Part shown: in pieces, positions 8,031 through 16,300 of the stretch
How the letters are laid out: each line of letters begins with the position of its first letter
How positions within the stretch are numbered: the stretch's first letter is position 1
Source of the DNA: Mesorhizobium sp.
GTDB taxonomy: Bacteria > Pseudomonadota > Alphaproteobacteria > Rhizobiales > Rhizobiaceae
Reading direction: 5' to 3'
Assembly (NCBI GenBank): GCA_004017535.1
Contig: SAJS01000023.1
Span: 1-64,000 of the forward strand
Length of the DNA stretch: 64,000 nt
Translations under genes and position numbers: made by a program
The notes under the pieces: model-generated
Told to the model about the DNA's origin: nothing
Seen by the model: only the letters and a program-made list of their open reading frames with translations
Databases searched by the model: none

Positions 8031-8933
8031 TTACAATGACCGCGCCAGCCGCTCCTTGAGGCGCGGCGCTGCAAAATCGAGGAACGCGCGCAATTTCATC
8101 GGCAGCCGGCCCTGGCCGGCATGGACGAGGCTTACCGGCCAGGGCGGCGGCTCGAATGGCTCCAGCACCACCCGCAGCGCACCGGCGCGTACGCCGGCAT
8201 CCGCCTGGTAGGAGAGCACTTTCGTCAGGCCAAGCCCGGCGATGGCGGCATCGATCGCTGCCTCCGCGGTGTTGACTTGCAGGCGCGAGCGGACCGGGAC
8301 CGTGGTTTCCGCCTTGCCCGCTCCGAAGCTCCATGTCGCGGGTGCGGCAAGGCCCTCGAAGGTGACGCAGTTGTGACCCGCAAGCTCCGACGGTTTCTCC
8401 GGCGTGCCATGCGAGGCAAGGTAAGCCGGACTTGCGCAGACGATGCGGCGGATCGAGCCGACGCGGATCGCGACCATGGCCGAATCCGGCAGCTCGCCGA
8501 TGCGCAGGGCCAAATCGATATGCTCCTCGACCAGTTGGGTGATCCGGTCCGACAAGGTCAGTCGGACGTCCACCTGCGGATAGACGGCGAGAAAGTCGGT
8601 GATCACGGGCAGCACATGCAGGCGGCCGAAGACGACCGGTGCCGTGATGACCAACTCGCCGGTAGGGCTTGAATATTCGCCCGCAGCGGTACGCTCGGCC
8701 TCATTCACCTCATCGAGAATGCGGCGGCAGGCGGCGAGATAGGATTGACCGGCATCGGTCAGCGCCAGGCGCCGCGTCGAGCGGTTGAGCAGGCGCGTCC
8801 CCAGGTGCTTCTCCAGCTCGGAGAGTTTTCTGCTGACGGTCGCCAGCGGCACACCGGCGCGTTTTGCCGCCGCGGAAAGGCTGCCGGCCTCCACCGTGGC
8901 GACGAACAGGGACATGGCGTCGAGGCGATCCAT
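8031..8933 (-). CDS. LysR-family transcriptional regulator
   Basis: A DNA-binding regulator of about 300 residues. The N-terminal winged helix-turn-helix is clear (SLSAAAKRAGVPLATVSRKL), followed by a linker and a periplasmic-binding-protein-like effector domain ending in LPMKLRAFLDFAAPRL, as in the CrgA/DsdC-like branch. The frame is open to 8975, but the ATG at 8933 (MDRLDAMSLFVATVEAGS) gives the usual start. It is divergent from the PNPOx-like gene at 9036, so that gene is its likeliest target, together with autoregulation. Confidence 0.87.
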   Translation of the reverse strand: MDRLDAMSLFVATVEAGSLSAAAKRAGVPLATVSRKLSELEKHLGTRLLNRSTRRLALTDAGQSYLAACRRILDEVNEAERTAAGEYSSPTGELVITAPVVFGRLHVLPVITDFLAVYPQVDVRLTLSDRITQLVEEHIDLALRIGELPDSAMVAIRVGSIRRIVCASPAYLASHGTPEKPSELAGHNCVTFEGLAAPATWSFGAGKAETTVPVRSRLQVNTAEAAIDAAIAGLGLTKVLSYQADAGVRAGALRVVLEPFEPPPWPVSLVHAGQGRLPMKLRAFLDFAAPRLKERLARSL

Positions 8934-8938
8934 TATTC

Positions 8939-8953
8939 TTCCGTAATATGGAA
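8939..8953. promoter_or_regulatory. Candidate LysR operator between LysR and PNPOx-like genes
   Basis: The sequence TTCCGTAATATGGAA is an imperfect dyad that contains a T-N11-A core, the form LysR regulators usually bind. It lies a few bases in front of the lysR start, so a protein bound here could repress its own gene and act on the divergent one about 80 bp away. Confidence 0.35.
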
Positions 8954-9035
8954 AGATAGGTTGCAGATATGCCATCTACCATCCGATTTTCGGAAGGGGC
9001 TATCTAATACCCGATCCTGTCCAAGGAGCGCCGGC

Positions 9036-9656
9036 ATGAACGAAATCACCAGCGATGTTGCCTTCACGCCGACCGTCAAGGCCATCCAGTCGCGCAAGGG
9101 CTCGCGTGATTCCTACGCGCGCGTCGAGCAGCGCGGCGGCTGGCGAGCGACGATCACGCCAGACCTCGCCGCCTTCATCGAGGCGCAGACCAGCGTGTTC
9201 CTGGCGACGGCCAATGACCAGGGACAGCCCTATATCCAGCATCGCGGCGGGCCGGCGGGCTTCCTCAAGGTGCTGGATGAGCACACGATCGGCTTTGCCG
9301 ATTTCTCCGGAAACCGGCAGTTCATCACCCAGGGCAACCTGCAGGATAACGACCAGGCCTTCCTGTTCCTGATCGACTATATGCTGCGGCAGCGCATCAA
9401 GGTCTGGGGCAGGGCGCGGGTCGTCGAAAACGACCCGGATCTGACGGCGAAGCTGATGCCTGCGGGCTACAAGGCGAAGCCGGAGCAGGCGATCCTGTTC
9501 ACGGTCACGGCGTGGGATGCCAATTGTGCGCAGCACATACCGCAGCGTTTCGAGGTGGCGGATGTCGCGGCGGCGCTTGCCGAGCGCGATCGGCGTATCG
9601 CCGGCCTAGAGCAGGAGATTGCCCGCTTGCGAGATAATTTGGAGGCTAAGGTCTAG
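9036..9656 (+). CDS. Pyridoxamine 5'-phosphate oxidase-like FMN-binding protein
   Basis: A cytoplasmic protein with the split-barrel flavin-binding fold. Residues about 40-170 hold the barrel, with SVFLATANDQGQPYIQHRGG as the first strands and GFADFSGNRQFITQGNL as the flavin-phosphate region. The C-terminus (AALAERDRRIAGLEQEIARL) is a short coiled coil. It resembles general stress or flavin reductase-like members rather than the vitamin B6 enzyme. The ATG at 9036 follows AAGGAG at 9023-9028. It is divergent from LysR, and its stop overlaps the convergent ydcF stop by 4 bp. Confidence 0.8.
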   Translation: MNEITSDVAFTPTVKAIQSRKGSRDSYARVEQRGGWRATITPDLAAFIEAQTSVFLATANDQGQPYIQHRGGPAGFLKVLDEHTIGFADFSGNRQFITQGNLQDNDQAFLFLIDYMLRQRIKVWGRARVVENDPDLTAKLMPAGYKAKPEQAILFTVTAWDANCAQHIPQRFEVADVAAALAERDRRIAGLEQEIARLRDNLEAKV

Positions 9657-10381
9657 TTCTTCACCGCGGTCGATGCTTCCGCAAGCGTCATGCCTTCGGA
9701 CGTCGTGCGAAGCGGCAGGAAGCCGCGCGCCAGCGACAGCACATATTTGCTGTATTCGGTCAGCAGCACGCGCAGCGCTTCCGGCTTGGTCAGCCAGCCG
9801 CCATTGCCGAGATTGGTGTTGACCACCGGATAGGGTTCGAGGCGCGCGCCATGCAGCAGCCGGCCCATCTCGAGCAGGCTGCGCGGCATGTGGTAATTGT
9901 TGGTGACGATGATGATGCTGCCATAGGCGTGGTTTTCCACCCATTTGGCGCTTTCCTCGGCATTGCCGATGGTGTCGAGCGCGGCACGGTCGATGTCGAC
10001 ACAGCAGGAGAAGAGCCGCTTGTCGCCGCCCATCGCCGCCTGCAGCTGGCGTTTGGTGGCCGACGGATGGACGCCGCTGATCAGCAGCCGTTCGCCCTTG
10101 CCGGACGCCAGCAGGTCCATGGCGGCGTCGAGCCGCGACTGCCCGCCGGTCAGCACGATTATGGCATCCGCCCTCGCCGGATCGAGCGGGGTCGTCATGT
10201 GGCTGACCTTGTCGGCGAACCAGCCGAAGCCGCCCGCAAAAAGCACCAGCGCGGCGAGAGCGACGAAACCGCAAACACGCAACGCGAGCCGCAGACGACC
10301 AAACCCAGCGGGGGCGGCGGCGCGCGCACGCCTTGCCGGCATCCGTCCAGCCGTCTCGATCTGCTCCCGCGCTTCCATCAT
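9653..10381 (-). CDS. YdcF/DUF218-family membrane protein
   Basis: An inner-membrane protein with one N-terminal hydrophobic segment (about residues 33-55) and a DUF218 domain. The domain shows ADAIIVLTGGQSRLDAAM and a central IIIVTNNYHMPRSLLEM segment, both characteristic of YdcF/SanA-like proteins, which are implicated in envelope processes. It follows ftsX on the same strand after about 160 bp, as is common in rhizobia, so a link to cell division or envelope growth is plausible but not shown. Its stop overlaps that of the convergent PNPOx-like gene. Confidence 0.8.
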   Translation of the reverse strand: MMEAREQIETAGRMPARRARAAAPAGFGRLRLALRVCGFVALAALVLFAGGFGWFADKVSHMTTPLDPARADAIIVLTGGQSRLDAAMDLLASGKGERLLISGVHPSATKRQLQAAMGGDKRLFSCCVDIDRAALDTIGNAEESAKWVENHAYGSIIIVTNNYHMPRSLLEMGRLLHGARLEPYPVVNTNLGNGGWLTKPEALRVLLTEYSKYVLSLARGFLPLRTTSEGMTLAEASTAVKN

Positions 10382-10538
10382 CCCCAGGTTAATCCTGAAA
10401 GCTGCTAATGGTTAACTCCGAAATGCGGCCTTTGATAGGTGAGGCGGCGCACTTTGCGTTACGGCATCTGCCCAAGCCGTGATCGTTGCCTTGTTTGTAT
10501 GCAACGCCATGCACGGGCTTTCGGCTGGAGCTCATGGA

Positions 10539-11528
10539 TCAACCCGCGTCCGGCTGGCGAACGTCGATGTCGCTGAGATAGGCGACGACGGTCGCGTGCG
10601 AGGTGGCCGCGGTCAGCGCGCCGATCACAAGCACCATCAGGCCGACGCCGAAATAGCCGGCGGAGCCAATGGCGAAATTGCCGAATAAGGCGGTCGCTTG
10701 GTCGGCCTCGGGCGTCGCCATGTTGCGCGACGACCACCAGGAAAAGACGATGAAGACGACGATCGCGAGCGCACCGCCGGCGGCCGCGCCCTTCATGCCC
10801 GTGACCAGGAAATGCCAGCGGAACTCGCGCGCGATGAAGCGCGCCTCGGCGCCGACGAAATGCAGCACCTCAATGATGTGGCCATTGCCGGCCATGGCGC
10901 CGCGCGTGGCGAACACCACCGTCAGCACCGTCGCCGAGAGCATAAGCGCCAGAACGGCGATGCCGATCGTCACCGTCGTGTGCGCCATGGCGACGAGACG
11001 GTCGACCCAGGTGCGGTGGTCATCGAGCGCGGCGCTCGGGATCTTGGGCGTGATGGCCGCGCGCATGGCGGCAAAGTCGGGCGGGCTGGCCTCGTCGATG
11101 GTGACGATGATGAGGCGCGGCACCGGCAGCTCGTCGATGTTGAGGCCGCTGCCCAGCCATGGTTCCAAAAGGCGCGCGGTGGCGTCGCGGTCGATGATCT
11201 TGGTGCCCTTGACGCCCGGGAATTCGCTGGCGATCTGCGAGGCCTGCGCAAGCGCCGCCTCCATGTCGAGGCCGTCGGCCGGCTTGATCTGGATCGTCGC
11301 CTCGCGCGAGATCTGGTTCTCCCAGACCGAGGCGGTGTCGCGCACCAGCGTCACCGCGCCGAAAGTGAGGCAGGACAGGAAGGTCATGATGGCGATGACC
11401 AGCACCAGCGCCCGCCCGGCGATGTTCTGCGCCGGCACGATCGGTGCCGTCTTGCGCTGGACGCGCCGGACCGTCACCGGCGCCTCGGCGGCTTCATCCT
11501 GGAGGTGATCGGCCGGAAAGTCAGTCAT
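10539..11528 (-). CDS. ftsX: Cell division protein FtsX (ABC permease subunit)
   Basis: The membrane subunit of the FtsEX complex, which in other bacteria couples the divisome to peptidoglycan hydrolases. An N-terminal cytoplasmic tail is followed by a first transmembrane helix at about residues 40-65, a periplasmic domain of about 100 residues, and three further helices, matching FtsX. The start ATG at 11528 lies inside ftsE: the two genes overlap by 8 bp, so their translation should be coupled. The 329-residue length is normal. Confidence 0.92.
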   Translation of the reverse strand: MTDFPADHLQDEAAEAPVTVRRVQRKTAPIVPAQNIAGRALVLVIAIMTFLSCLTFGAVTLVRDTASVWENQISREATIQIKPADGLDMEAALAQASQIASEFPGVKGTKIIDRDATARLLEPWLGSGLNIDELPVPRLIIVTIDEASPPDFAAMRAAITPKIPSAALDDHRTWVDRLVAMAHTTVTIGIAVLALMLSATVLTVVFATRGAMAGNGHIIEVLHFVGAEARFIAREFRWHFLVTGMKGAAAGGALAIVVFIVFSWWSSRNMATPEADQATALFGNFAIGSAGYFGVGLMVLVIGALTAATSHATVVAYLSDIDVRQPDAG

Positions 11529-12180
11529 AGACGTCCAACCTTCCACCGGCCAGAATCATGCGGCGCGCATCGACCTGCTCCATCAGGCCGAGGTCGTGGG
11601 TGGCGATGACTACCGCGGTGCCCAGCCGGTTGAGCTCGATGAAGAGTCTCAGCAGCCGGCGCGCCAGCGGCGGATCGACATTGCCTGTGGGCTCGTCGGC
11701 CAAAAGGATCTCCGGCTGTTCGATCAAGGCGCGCGCGATCGCGGCGCGCTGCTTCTCGCCGCCCGACAGCACCGGCGGCAGCACATGCATGCGGTCGCCG
11801 AGGCCGACCCATTTCAGTAGCTCGGTGACGTCGGTGCGGTAGCTCGCCTCCTCGCGCCCGCGCACGCGCAAGGGCAGCGCGACATTCTCGTAGGTCGTCA
11901 TATGGTCTAGCAGGCGGAAATCCTGGAATACCACGCCAATGCGGCGGCGCAGCAGCGGCAATTCGCTGCGCGAGATGCGCGACCGGTCCTTGCCGAAGAT
12001 GGTGATCAGGCCGCGCGTCGGCTTCAGCGACATGAACAAAAGGCGCAGCAAGGTCGTCTTGCCGGCGCCCGAGGGGCCGCTCAGGAACTGAAAGGAGCGC
12101 TCCGGAATGTGCAGGGAGATATCGCGGAGAATCTCCGGACCCATGCCATAGCGGAGGCCGACATTTTCGAAGCGGATCAC
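11521..12180 (-). CDS. ftsE: Cell division ATP-binding protein FtsE
   Basis: The cytoplasmic ABC ATPase of FtsEX. Counted from the GTG at 12180, the Walker A motif GPSGAGKT is at 35-42, the signature LSGGEKQR near 135 and Walker B ILLADEPTG near 155. The frame continues to a TTG at 12219, but the GTG start gives IRFENVGLRYG, the usual FtsE beginning, and a normal length of 219 residues, with CAGGT upstream. It overlaps ftsX by 8 bp. A CtrA-type box lies about 70-85 bp upstream of the GTG. Confidence 0.88.
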   Translation of the reverse strand: MIRFENVGLRYGMGPEILRDISLHIPERSFQFLSGPSGAGKTTLLRLLFMSLKPTRGLITIFGKDRSRISRSELPLLRRRIGVVFQDFRLLDHMTTYENVALPLRVRGREEASYRTDVTELLKWVGLGDRMHVLPPVLSGGEKQRAAIARALIEQPEILLADEPTGNVDPPLARRLLRLFIELNRLGTAVVIATHDLGLMEQVDARRMILAGGRLDVYD

Positions 12181-12249
12181 GTTCGGCGACCTGAAACTTT
12201 CGGCGGCGACGCGCCACAATCTACTTTAACAGACCATCGGCCGGCATGG

Positions 12250-12264
12250 TTAACCGGCGGTTAA
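12250..12264 (-). promoter_or_regulatory. CtrA-type binding site upstream of ftsE
   Basis: On the minus strand the sequence reads TTAA-CCGCCGG-TTAAC, an exact match to the alphaproteobacterial CtrA consensus TTAA-N7-TTAAC (15 bp listed; the final C is at 12249). It lies between ftsE and the divergent gene at 12361. CtrA controls cell-cycle and division genes in this class, which fits regulation of ftsEX. A second dyad (GCGTTAACC...GGTTTACGC) lies about 50 bp further on. Confidence 0.6.
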
Positions 12265-12360
12265 TTTTTCAACGATCGGCACTCGTCAAGGCCATTCCGG
12301 TGCAGAAGCGTTAACCAATTCGGTTTACGCAAAAGAAACGAAGACTGCACTGGTGCCGCA

Positions 12361-12996
12361 ATGGCTGAGAATAGAACCGCGCGCCCCGTTTCCGGCGAAA
12401 TCATGACCGGCCCGGCAACACATGCCGCACCGGAGCGCGCCATGTCCAATGCGGCCGACATCGTCGATGCCGACTATGTGGTGCTGCCGCGTTTTGCCGC
12501 GTATCCGGAGCGGTCGCCGGCCCAGCCGCAGATTCCGCCGACGCCGTCGATCGAAGGCATGGGCATGTTGCGCAGGCCGGAACCCGTGCCGTCGCAGCCC
12601 TCAAGGGGCGGCCCGATGTTCTGGATCGCCGGCGTCGGCATAGCTCTCGCCTCGTTCTGGGTTTCGGGCGGTCATGCGCTGGTTCGGCACAGTCCGTTCT
12701 GGGTGACCGCTGGGCCGGCGAGCGCGCTCACCATTTCCGGCGTGACGTCGCGCATCGATGCGTCGGGCCTGAAACCGGTGTTGTTCGTCGATGGCGAGGC
12801 AGCCAATGACGGTGTGACATCGCAAGCATTGCCGCCGCTCGAAATCCGCGTCACCGACAATGACAGCAATATCATCCGCTACAGGCTGGGGACATCCAAT
12901 CGCGCACTGGCGCCCGGCGAAAGATTCGGCTTTTCCAGCCGGCTCGATGTGCCTAGAAACGGCGTCAGGACTGTCTCAGTAATCTTCGCCGGCTAG
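12361..12996 (+). CDS. Single-pass membrane protein with DUF3426-like C-terminal region
   Basis: A 211-residue protein with a proline-rich cytoplasmic N-terminal half, a hydrophobic segment at about residues 86-103 and an extracytoplasmic C-terminal domain of about 105 residues that alternates hydrophobic residues like a beta-sandwich. Rhizobial genes at this position, divergent from ftsE, often encode MJ0042 zinc-ribbon proteins with a DUF3426-type C-terminus. This one shows no CxxC zinc ribbon. The family link rests on position and the C-terminal pattern, so it is tentative. Its stop codon lies inside repeat copy C. Confidence 0.62.
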   Translation: MAENRTARPVSGEIMTGPATHAAPERAMSNAADIVDADYVVLPRFAAYPERSPAQPQIPPTPSIEGMGMLRRPEPVPSQPSRGGPMFWIAGVGIALASFWVSGGHALVRHSPFWVTAGPASALTISGVTSRIDASGLKPVLFVDGEAANDGVTSQALPPLEIRVTDNDSNIIRYRLGTSNRALAPGERFGFSSRLDVPRNGVRTVSVIFAG

Positions 12997-13138
12997 GTAT
13001 GCCGAAATTCAGGTGAGGCCGGCCTGCGAACGACGGCTTCCCGCGCTTCCGGTGCTCACGTACTTCAAGTACGCTCCGCTCCGGTTCTCGGAAGTCATCG
13101 TTCTCGCCTCGACCTGACCTGAATCTCGACACACCTAG
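12993..13138. repeat. RIME-like intergenic palindrome, copy C
   Basis: A 146-bp imperfect inverted repeat with outermost arms CTAGGT and ACCTAG. It includes the stop codon of the preceding gene (TAG at 12994-12996). Its core matches copies A and B closely, including the central GTACTTCAAGTAC. Confidence 0.85.
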
Positions 13139-13174
13139 CGCCTGGCATCCCAGGTGATTCTGAAGGACGAAAGA

Positions 13175-13717
13175 ATGCCAGTTGTGCGCGGCAAGGACAT
13201 CGAGGTCCTGTTTTCGGCGTCGGCGATCGCGCGCCGCAATCTCGAGCTCGCCAAGGAAATCGCCGGGCGCGACTATCACGACCTCTTGGTGATCTCGATC
13301 CTCAAGGGCTCGTTCGTCTTCGCCGCCGATCTCATTCGCGCCATGCATGATGTCGGCCTGTCGCCGGAAGTCGAGTTCATCTTCATCTCGAGCTACGGCG
13401 CCGGCACCACGAGCGGCGAGGTCAGGGTGCTGCGCGACATCGACAACGAGGTCGCCGGCCGCGACGTGCTGTTGATCGACGACATACTGGAATCCGGCAA
13501 GACGCTTTCCTACACCCGCGACCTGATGCTGTCGCGCGGTGCCAAGAGCTGCGCCATCGCGGTGCTGCTCGACAAGCGCATGCGCCGTCAGACCGCGCTC
13601 AACGCCGATTATGTCGGCTTCGACTGCCCGGACTATTTCGTGGTCGGCTATGGCATGGACGTCGCCCACGCGTTTCGCGAACTGCCGTTTGTCGGGGTGG
13701 TGAAGGGCGACGCCTGA
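13175..13717 (+). CDS. hpt: Hypoxanthine phosphoribosyltransferase
   Basis: A purine salvage enzyme that makes IMP (and GMP) from hypoxanthine (or guanine) and PRPP in the cytoplasm. The PRPP-binding motif VLLIDDILESGKT is at residues 98-110, ILKGSFVFAADL forms the PPi loop and FISSYGAGTTS the flexible loop. The frame opens at a GTG at 13154, but the ATG at 13175 has AAGGA seven bases upstream and gives a 180-residue protein of normal length. The cpdR-like gene follows in the same direction after 83 bp. Confidence 0.92.
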   Translation: MPVVRGKDIEVLFSASAIARRNLELAKEIAGRDYHDLLVISILKGSFVFAADLIRAMHDVGLSPEVEFIFISSYGAGTTSGEVRVLRDIDNEVAGRDVLLIDDILESGKTLSYTRDLMLSRGAKSCAIAVLLDKRMRRQTALNADYVGFDCPDYFVVGYGMDVAHAFRELPFVGVVKGDA

Positions 13718-13800
13718 AGAGGCGCCCGGGTCGCCTCGAAAAGCCGCCGATCGTTAGAATTTTCAGAAAACGTCAACGTTTCGGCGGCATCTATCTCGGC

Positions 13801-14172
13801 ATGGCAAAGCTTCTGATCGTCGAGGACGATGAATCCGTCCGTACCCTCGCTGCCCGCGCGCTGGAGCGCGACGGCCATGATGTCACCGTCGCCACCGATG
13901 GGTCGCAAGGGCTGGACACGATCCGGCAGGCCCGCGGCGGCTACGATCTGGTGGTGTCCGACATCCGCATGCCGGAGATGGACGGAATCGAGATGGCGAC
14001 CGCCGCCGCAAGAGAGTTCCCGACGCTGCGGATCATGCTGATGACCGGCTATGCCGACCAGCGCGAGCGCGCCGAGGAGCTCAACGGCATCATCCTAGAC
14101 GTCGTGCAGAAGCCGTTCACGCTTGCCGAGATCCGCGCCCGCGTCGGCAAGGCGTTAAGCTGCTTCGCTTGA
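13801..14172 (+). CDS. cpdR: Single-domain response regulator, CpdR-like
   Basis: A stand-alone receiver domain of 123 residues without an output domain. The acidic pocket is E8/D9/D10, the phosphorylation site is D54 (VVSDIRMPEMDG), the switch residue is T82 and the conserved lysine is K104 (VVQKPF). The MTGYADQRERAEEL stretch is typical of CpdR, which in Caulobacter and Sinorhizobium, when unphosphorylated, directs ClpXP to degrade cell-cycle proteins such as CtrA. The kinase pathway (CckA-ChpT) is not in this window. The 3' end overlaps the convergent EamA gene by 18 bp. Confidence 0.78.
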   Translation: MAKLLIVEDDESVRTLAARALERDGHDVTVATDGSQGLDTIRQARGGYDLVVSDIRMPEMDGIEMATAAAREFPTLRIMLMTGYADQRERAEELNGIILDVVQKPFTLAEIRARVGKALSCFA

Positions 14173-15108
14173 GACCGCACCGGCCGTGGGTGCTGCGCTT
14201 CGCCGGCGCTCGCCGTTCAGCGCAAGCAGGCCGGCGCCGATGATCAGCGCCGCGCCGAGCGCGGTCGTCTCGCGCGGCACTTCTGCGAAGAACAGAAAAC
14301 CCCACAGCGGCGACCACAGGATGCCGGTATATTCGAAGGTGGCGACGCGGTTGGCCGGTGCCATCCGGTAGGCCTGCGACAGCAGGATCATGCCGGCGGA
14401 AGCGACGAAGCCGCAGGCGGCCATCTTCAGGAAATCCGGCATCGTCGGCCACACCCATGGCCGCACCAGGAATTCGACGCTCGGATGCGCCGCATGGGTG
14501 ATGCCGGCGAGATGGAAGACGGTCGCGACCGCTACGGCGCCGCTGAGATAGGCGCCGTTCTGGTAGAAGGCCATCACCGTTGATGATTCGGTGTCGCCGA
14601 TGCGGCGCGCCATCAACTGCGAAAAGCCGTAGAGAAAGGCCGAGCCCAGCGACAGCAGCGCCGCCCAGTCGAACACGCCGGCGCCCGGACGCACCATCAC
14701 CAGCACGCCGACAAGGCCGATCAGCACCGTCGCCAGCGTCTTCCACGAGACCCGCTCGCCGAGATAAGGTCCGGCCATCGCCATGATGAACAGCGGCGCC
14801 ATGAAATAGAGCGCCACCGCGTCGGCCAGGGGCAAGGCCGCGATCGCGAGATAATAGACCGTATAGGATGAGAACTGGACGAAGGCGCGCAGCGTCAGCA
14901 GGCCGAAGCGCTTGGACAGCACCGCCTTCAGGCCGACATCGGCGTGGACGATGACGATCAGGATCGGCAGCGCGACAATGGCGCGGATAGCCATCACCTC
15001 GGTCACTGGATAGCCGCCCGACACCGCCTTCACCAGCGGATCCTGCAAGGAAAAGACCAGCACGCCAAGGCAAAGGCTCAGAATGCCAAGCACCAACCGG
15101 TTCCGCAT
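14155..15108 (-). CDS. EamA/DMT-family transporter
   Basis: An inner-membrane transporter of the drug/metabolite superfamily with two EamA repeats and about ten hydrophobic helices in 317 residues. The first repeat begins LGVLVFSLQDPLVKAVSGGYP and the second LSLGSAFLYGFSQLMARR. Substrate and direction of transport cannot be read from the sequence. A strong intrinsic-terminator-like hairpin lies upstream in the presumed leader (15143-15176, same strand), so expression may be attenuated. Its 3' end overlaps cpdR by 18 bp. Confidence 0.8.
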   Translation of the reverse strand: MRNRLVLGILSLCLGVLVFSLQDPLVKAVSGGYPVTEVMAIRAIVALPILIVIVHADVGLKAVLSKRFGLLTLRAFVQFSSYTVYYLAIAALPLADAVALYFMAPLFIMAMAGPYLGERVSWKTLATVLIGLVGVLVMVRPGAGVFDWAALLSLGSAFLYGFSQLMARRIGDTESSTVMAFYQNGAYLSGAVAVATVFHLAGITHAAHPSVEFLVRPWVWPTMPDFLKMAACGFVASAGMILLSQAYRMAPANRVATFEYTGILWSPLWGFLFFAEVPRETTALGAALIIGAGLLALNGERRRSAAPTAGAVSSEAA

Positions 15109-15142
15109 CAGTTTCGGCCCCCCGCGAGCCGTAATCTAGCAG

Positions 15143-15176
15143 CAAAAAGAACCCGCTACCGTTTTCAGGCAGCGGG
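15143..15176 (-). terminator. Orphan intrinsic terminator or attenuator upstream of the EamA gene
   Basis: On the minus strand a 9-bp stem (CCCGCTGCC with GGTAGCGGG, one G-T pair) encloses the loop TGAAAAC and is followed by TTCTTTTTG. It lies 34 bp before the EamA start on the same strand, so it cannot be the end of an annotated gene. An upstream hairpin on the same strand (ATTGG...CCAAT region, about 15195-15235) suggests a two-hairpin leader or small RNA. Confidence 0.62.
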
Positions 15177-15305
15177 CACGAGTGAGGACTCTTCGATTGG
15201 TCCGCGGCCGACTCGCGACCGCACATCCAATGGGCATGGAAACTATCCTGCGGCGTTTGACATGTTGCAAACGAATTGGAATGATGCCAGCAATCAGATT
15301 TGCTT

Positions 15306-16202
15306 ATGGCGATTTCGATGAGACCAGTCCTCGACAGCGACCTCCTGCGCACCTTCGTGGCGGTGGCCGAAACCGGCAATTTCACGCGCGCGGCGGAGAA
15401 AGCCGGGCGGACGCAATCGGCCGTTTCCATGCAGATGAAGAAGCTGGAGGACATGGTCGGCGACAATCTGTTCGAGCGCGGCTCGCGCGGCGTGGCGCTG
15501 ACGCGCCGCGGCGGCGAGTTGATCGCCAATGCGCGCCGGATCGTCTCGCTGCTCGACGAGACGGCTGCCTCGTTGGTGGCGCCGCCGCTTGGCGGGCTGG
15601 TGCGCATCGGCATCCCGGCCGAATATGGCCGCTCGATCCTGTCGCGGGCGCTGGGCGAATTCGCCAAGCGCCATCCGCGCGTCGAGGTCACGGTGCGCTA
15701 CGCGCATTCGGATTCGCAGGTGAGGGCGCTCGCGGCCGGCGAGCTCGATCTCGCCGTGGTGTTCGAATGGGAGGGCTCTTCCGGCGGCGAGGTGCTGATG
15801 CACGACCCGACGGTCTGGGTGACCTCCACGCTGCACCGCATGCATGAGGAACGGCCGGTGCCGATCGCGCTTTACAGCCGCAACGGCTGGTGCCGCGACT
15901 TCGCCATCAAGTCGCTGCAGCAGCGCGGCCTCGACTACCGCGTCGCCTATACCAGCGACACCAATGGCGGGCTGACGCTTGCCGTCACCTCGGGTCTGGC
16001 GATCGCGCCGATCTCGCGCAGCAACATCCCGCCCGATTGCCGGGAACTGACTGCGGCCGACGGCTTCGGCGACATCGATTCCTCAAACGTCGTCCTGCAC
16101 CGCAATCCGCTCGCGACCGGCGAGGCGATCGACGGCATGGAGAACGCGATCCGCGAGGCGTTCATGCTGACCCGGCAGATGGGCGCGACGGCCGGGCTTT
16201 AA
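15306..16202 (+). CDS. LysR-family transcriptional regulator (LrhA-like)
   Basis: A DNA-binding regulator with the N-terminal helix-turn-helix NFTRAAEKAGRTQSAVSMQM and an effector-binding domain that ends in a short arm. The motif VLDSDLLRTFVAVAETGNFT is typical of the LrhA/HexA branch. The frame opens at a TTG at 15300; ATG codons at 15306 and 15318 are both reasonable and no strong ribosome-binding site decides between them. It is divergent from the EamA transporter gene, a natural candidate target. Confidence 0.85.
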   Translation: MAISMRPVLDSDLLRTFVAVAETGNFTRAAEKAGRTQSAVSMQMKKLEDMVGDNLFERGSRGVALTRRGGELIANARRIVSLLDETAASLVAPPLGGLVRIGIPAEYGRSILSRALGEFAKRHPRVEVTVRYAHSDSQVRALAAGELDLAVVFEWEGSSGGEVLMHDPTVWVTSTLHRMHEERPVPIALYSRNGWCRDFAIKSLQQRGLDYRVAYTSDTNGGLTLAVTSGLAIAPISRSNIPPDCRELTAADGFGDIDSSNVVLHRNPLATGEAIDGMENAIREAFMLTRQMGATAGL

Positions 16203-16300
16203 TCCCGGGGGGCTTTCGATGTGCGCGAGCCAGGCGCATCGCTTCATCAGGCGATCCTCGGCGCGATACGGCAGCCGGCCCGAACGACAATCGACCGTGT

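Noticed and set aside
2347-13138. Palindromic repeats as a CRISPR array
   Set aside because: The repeats are far apart, internally palindromic over 117-146 bp, and not separated by regular spacers; no cas gene is present.
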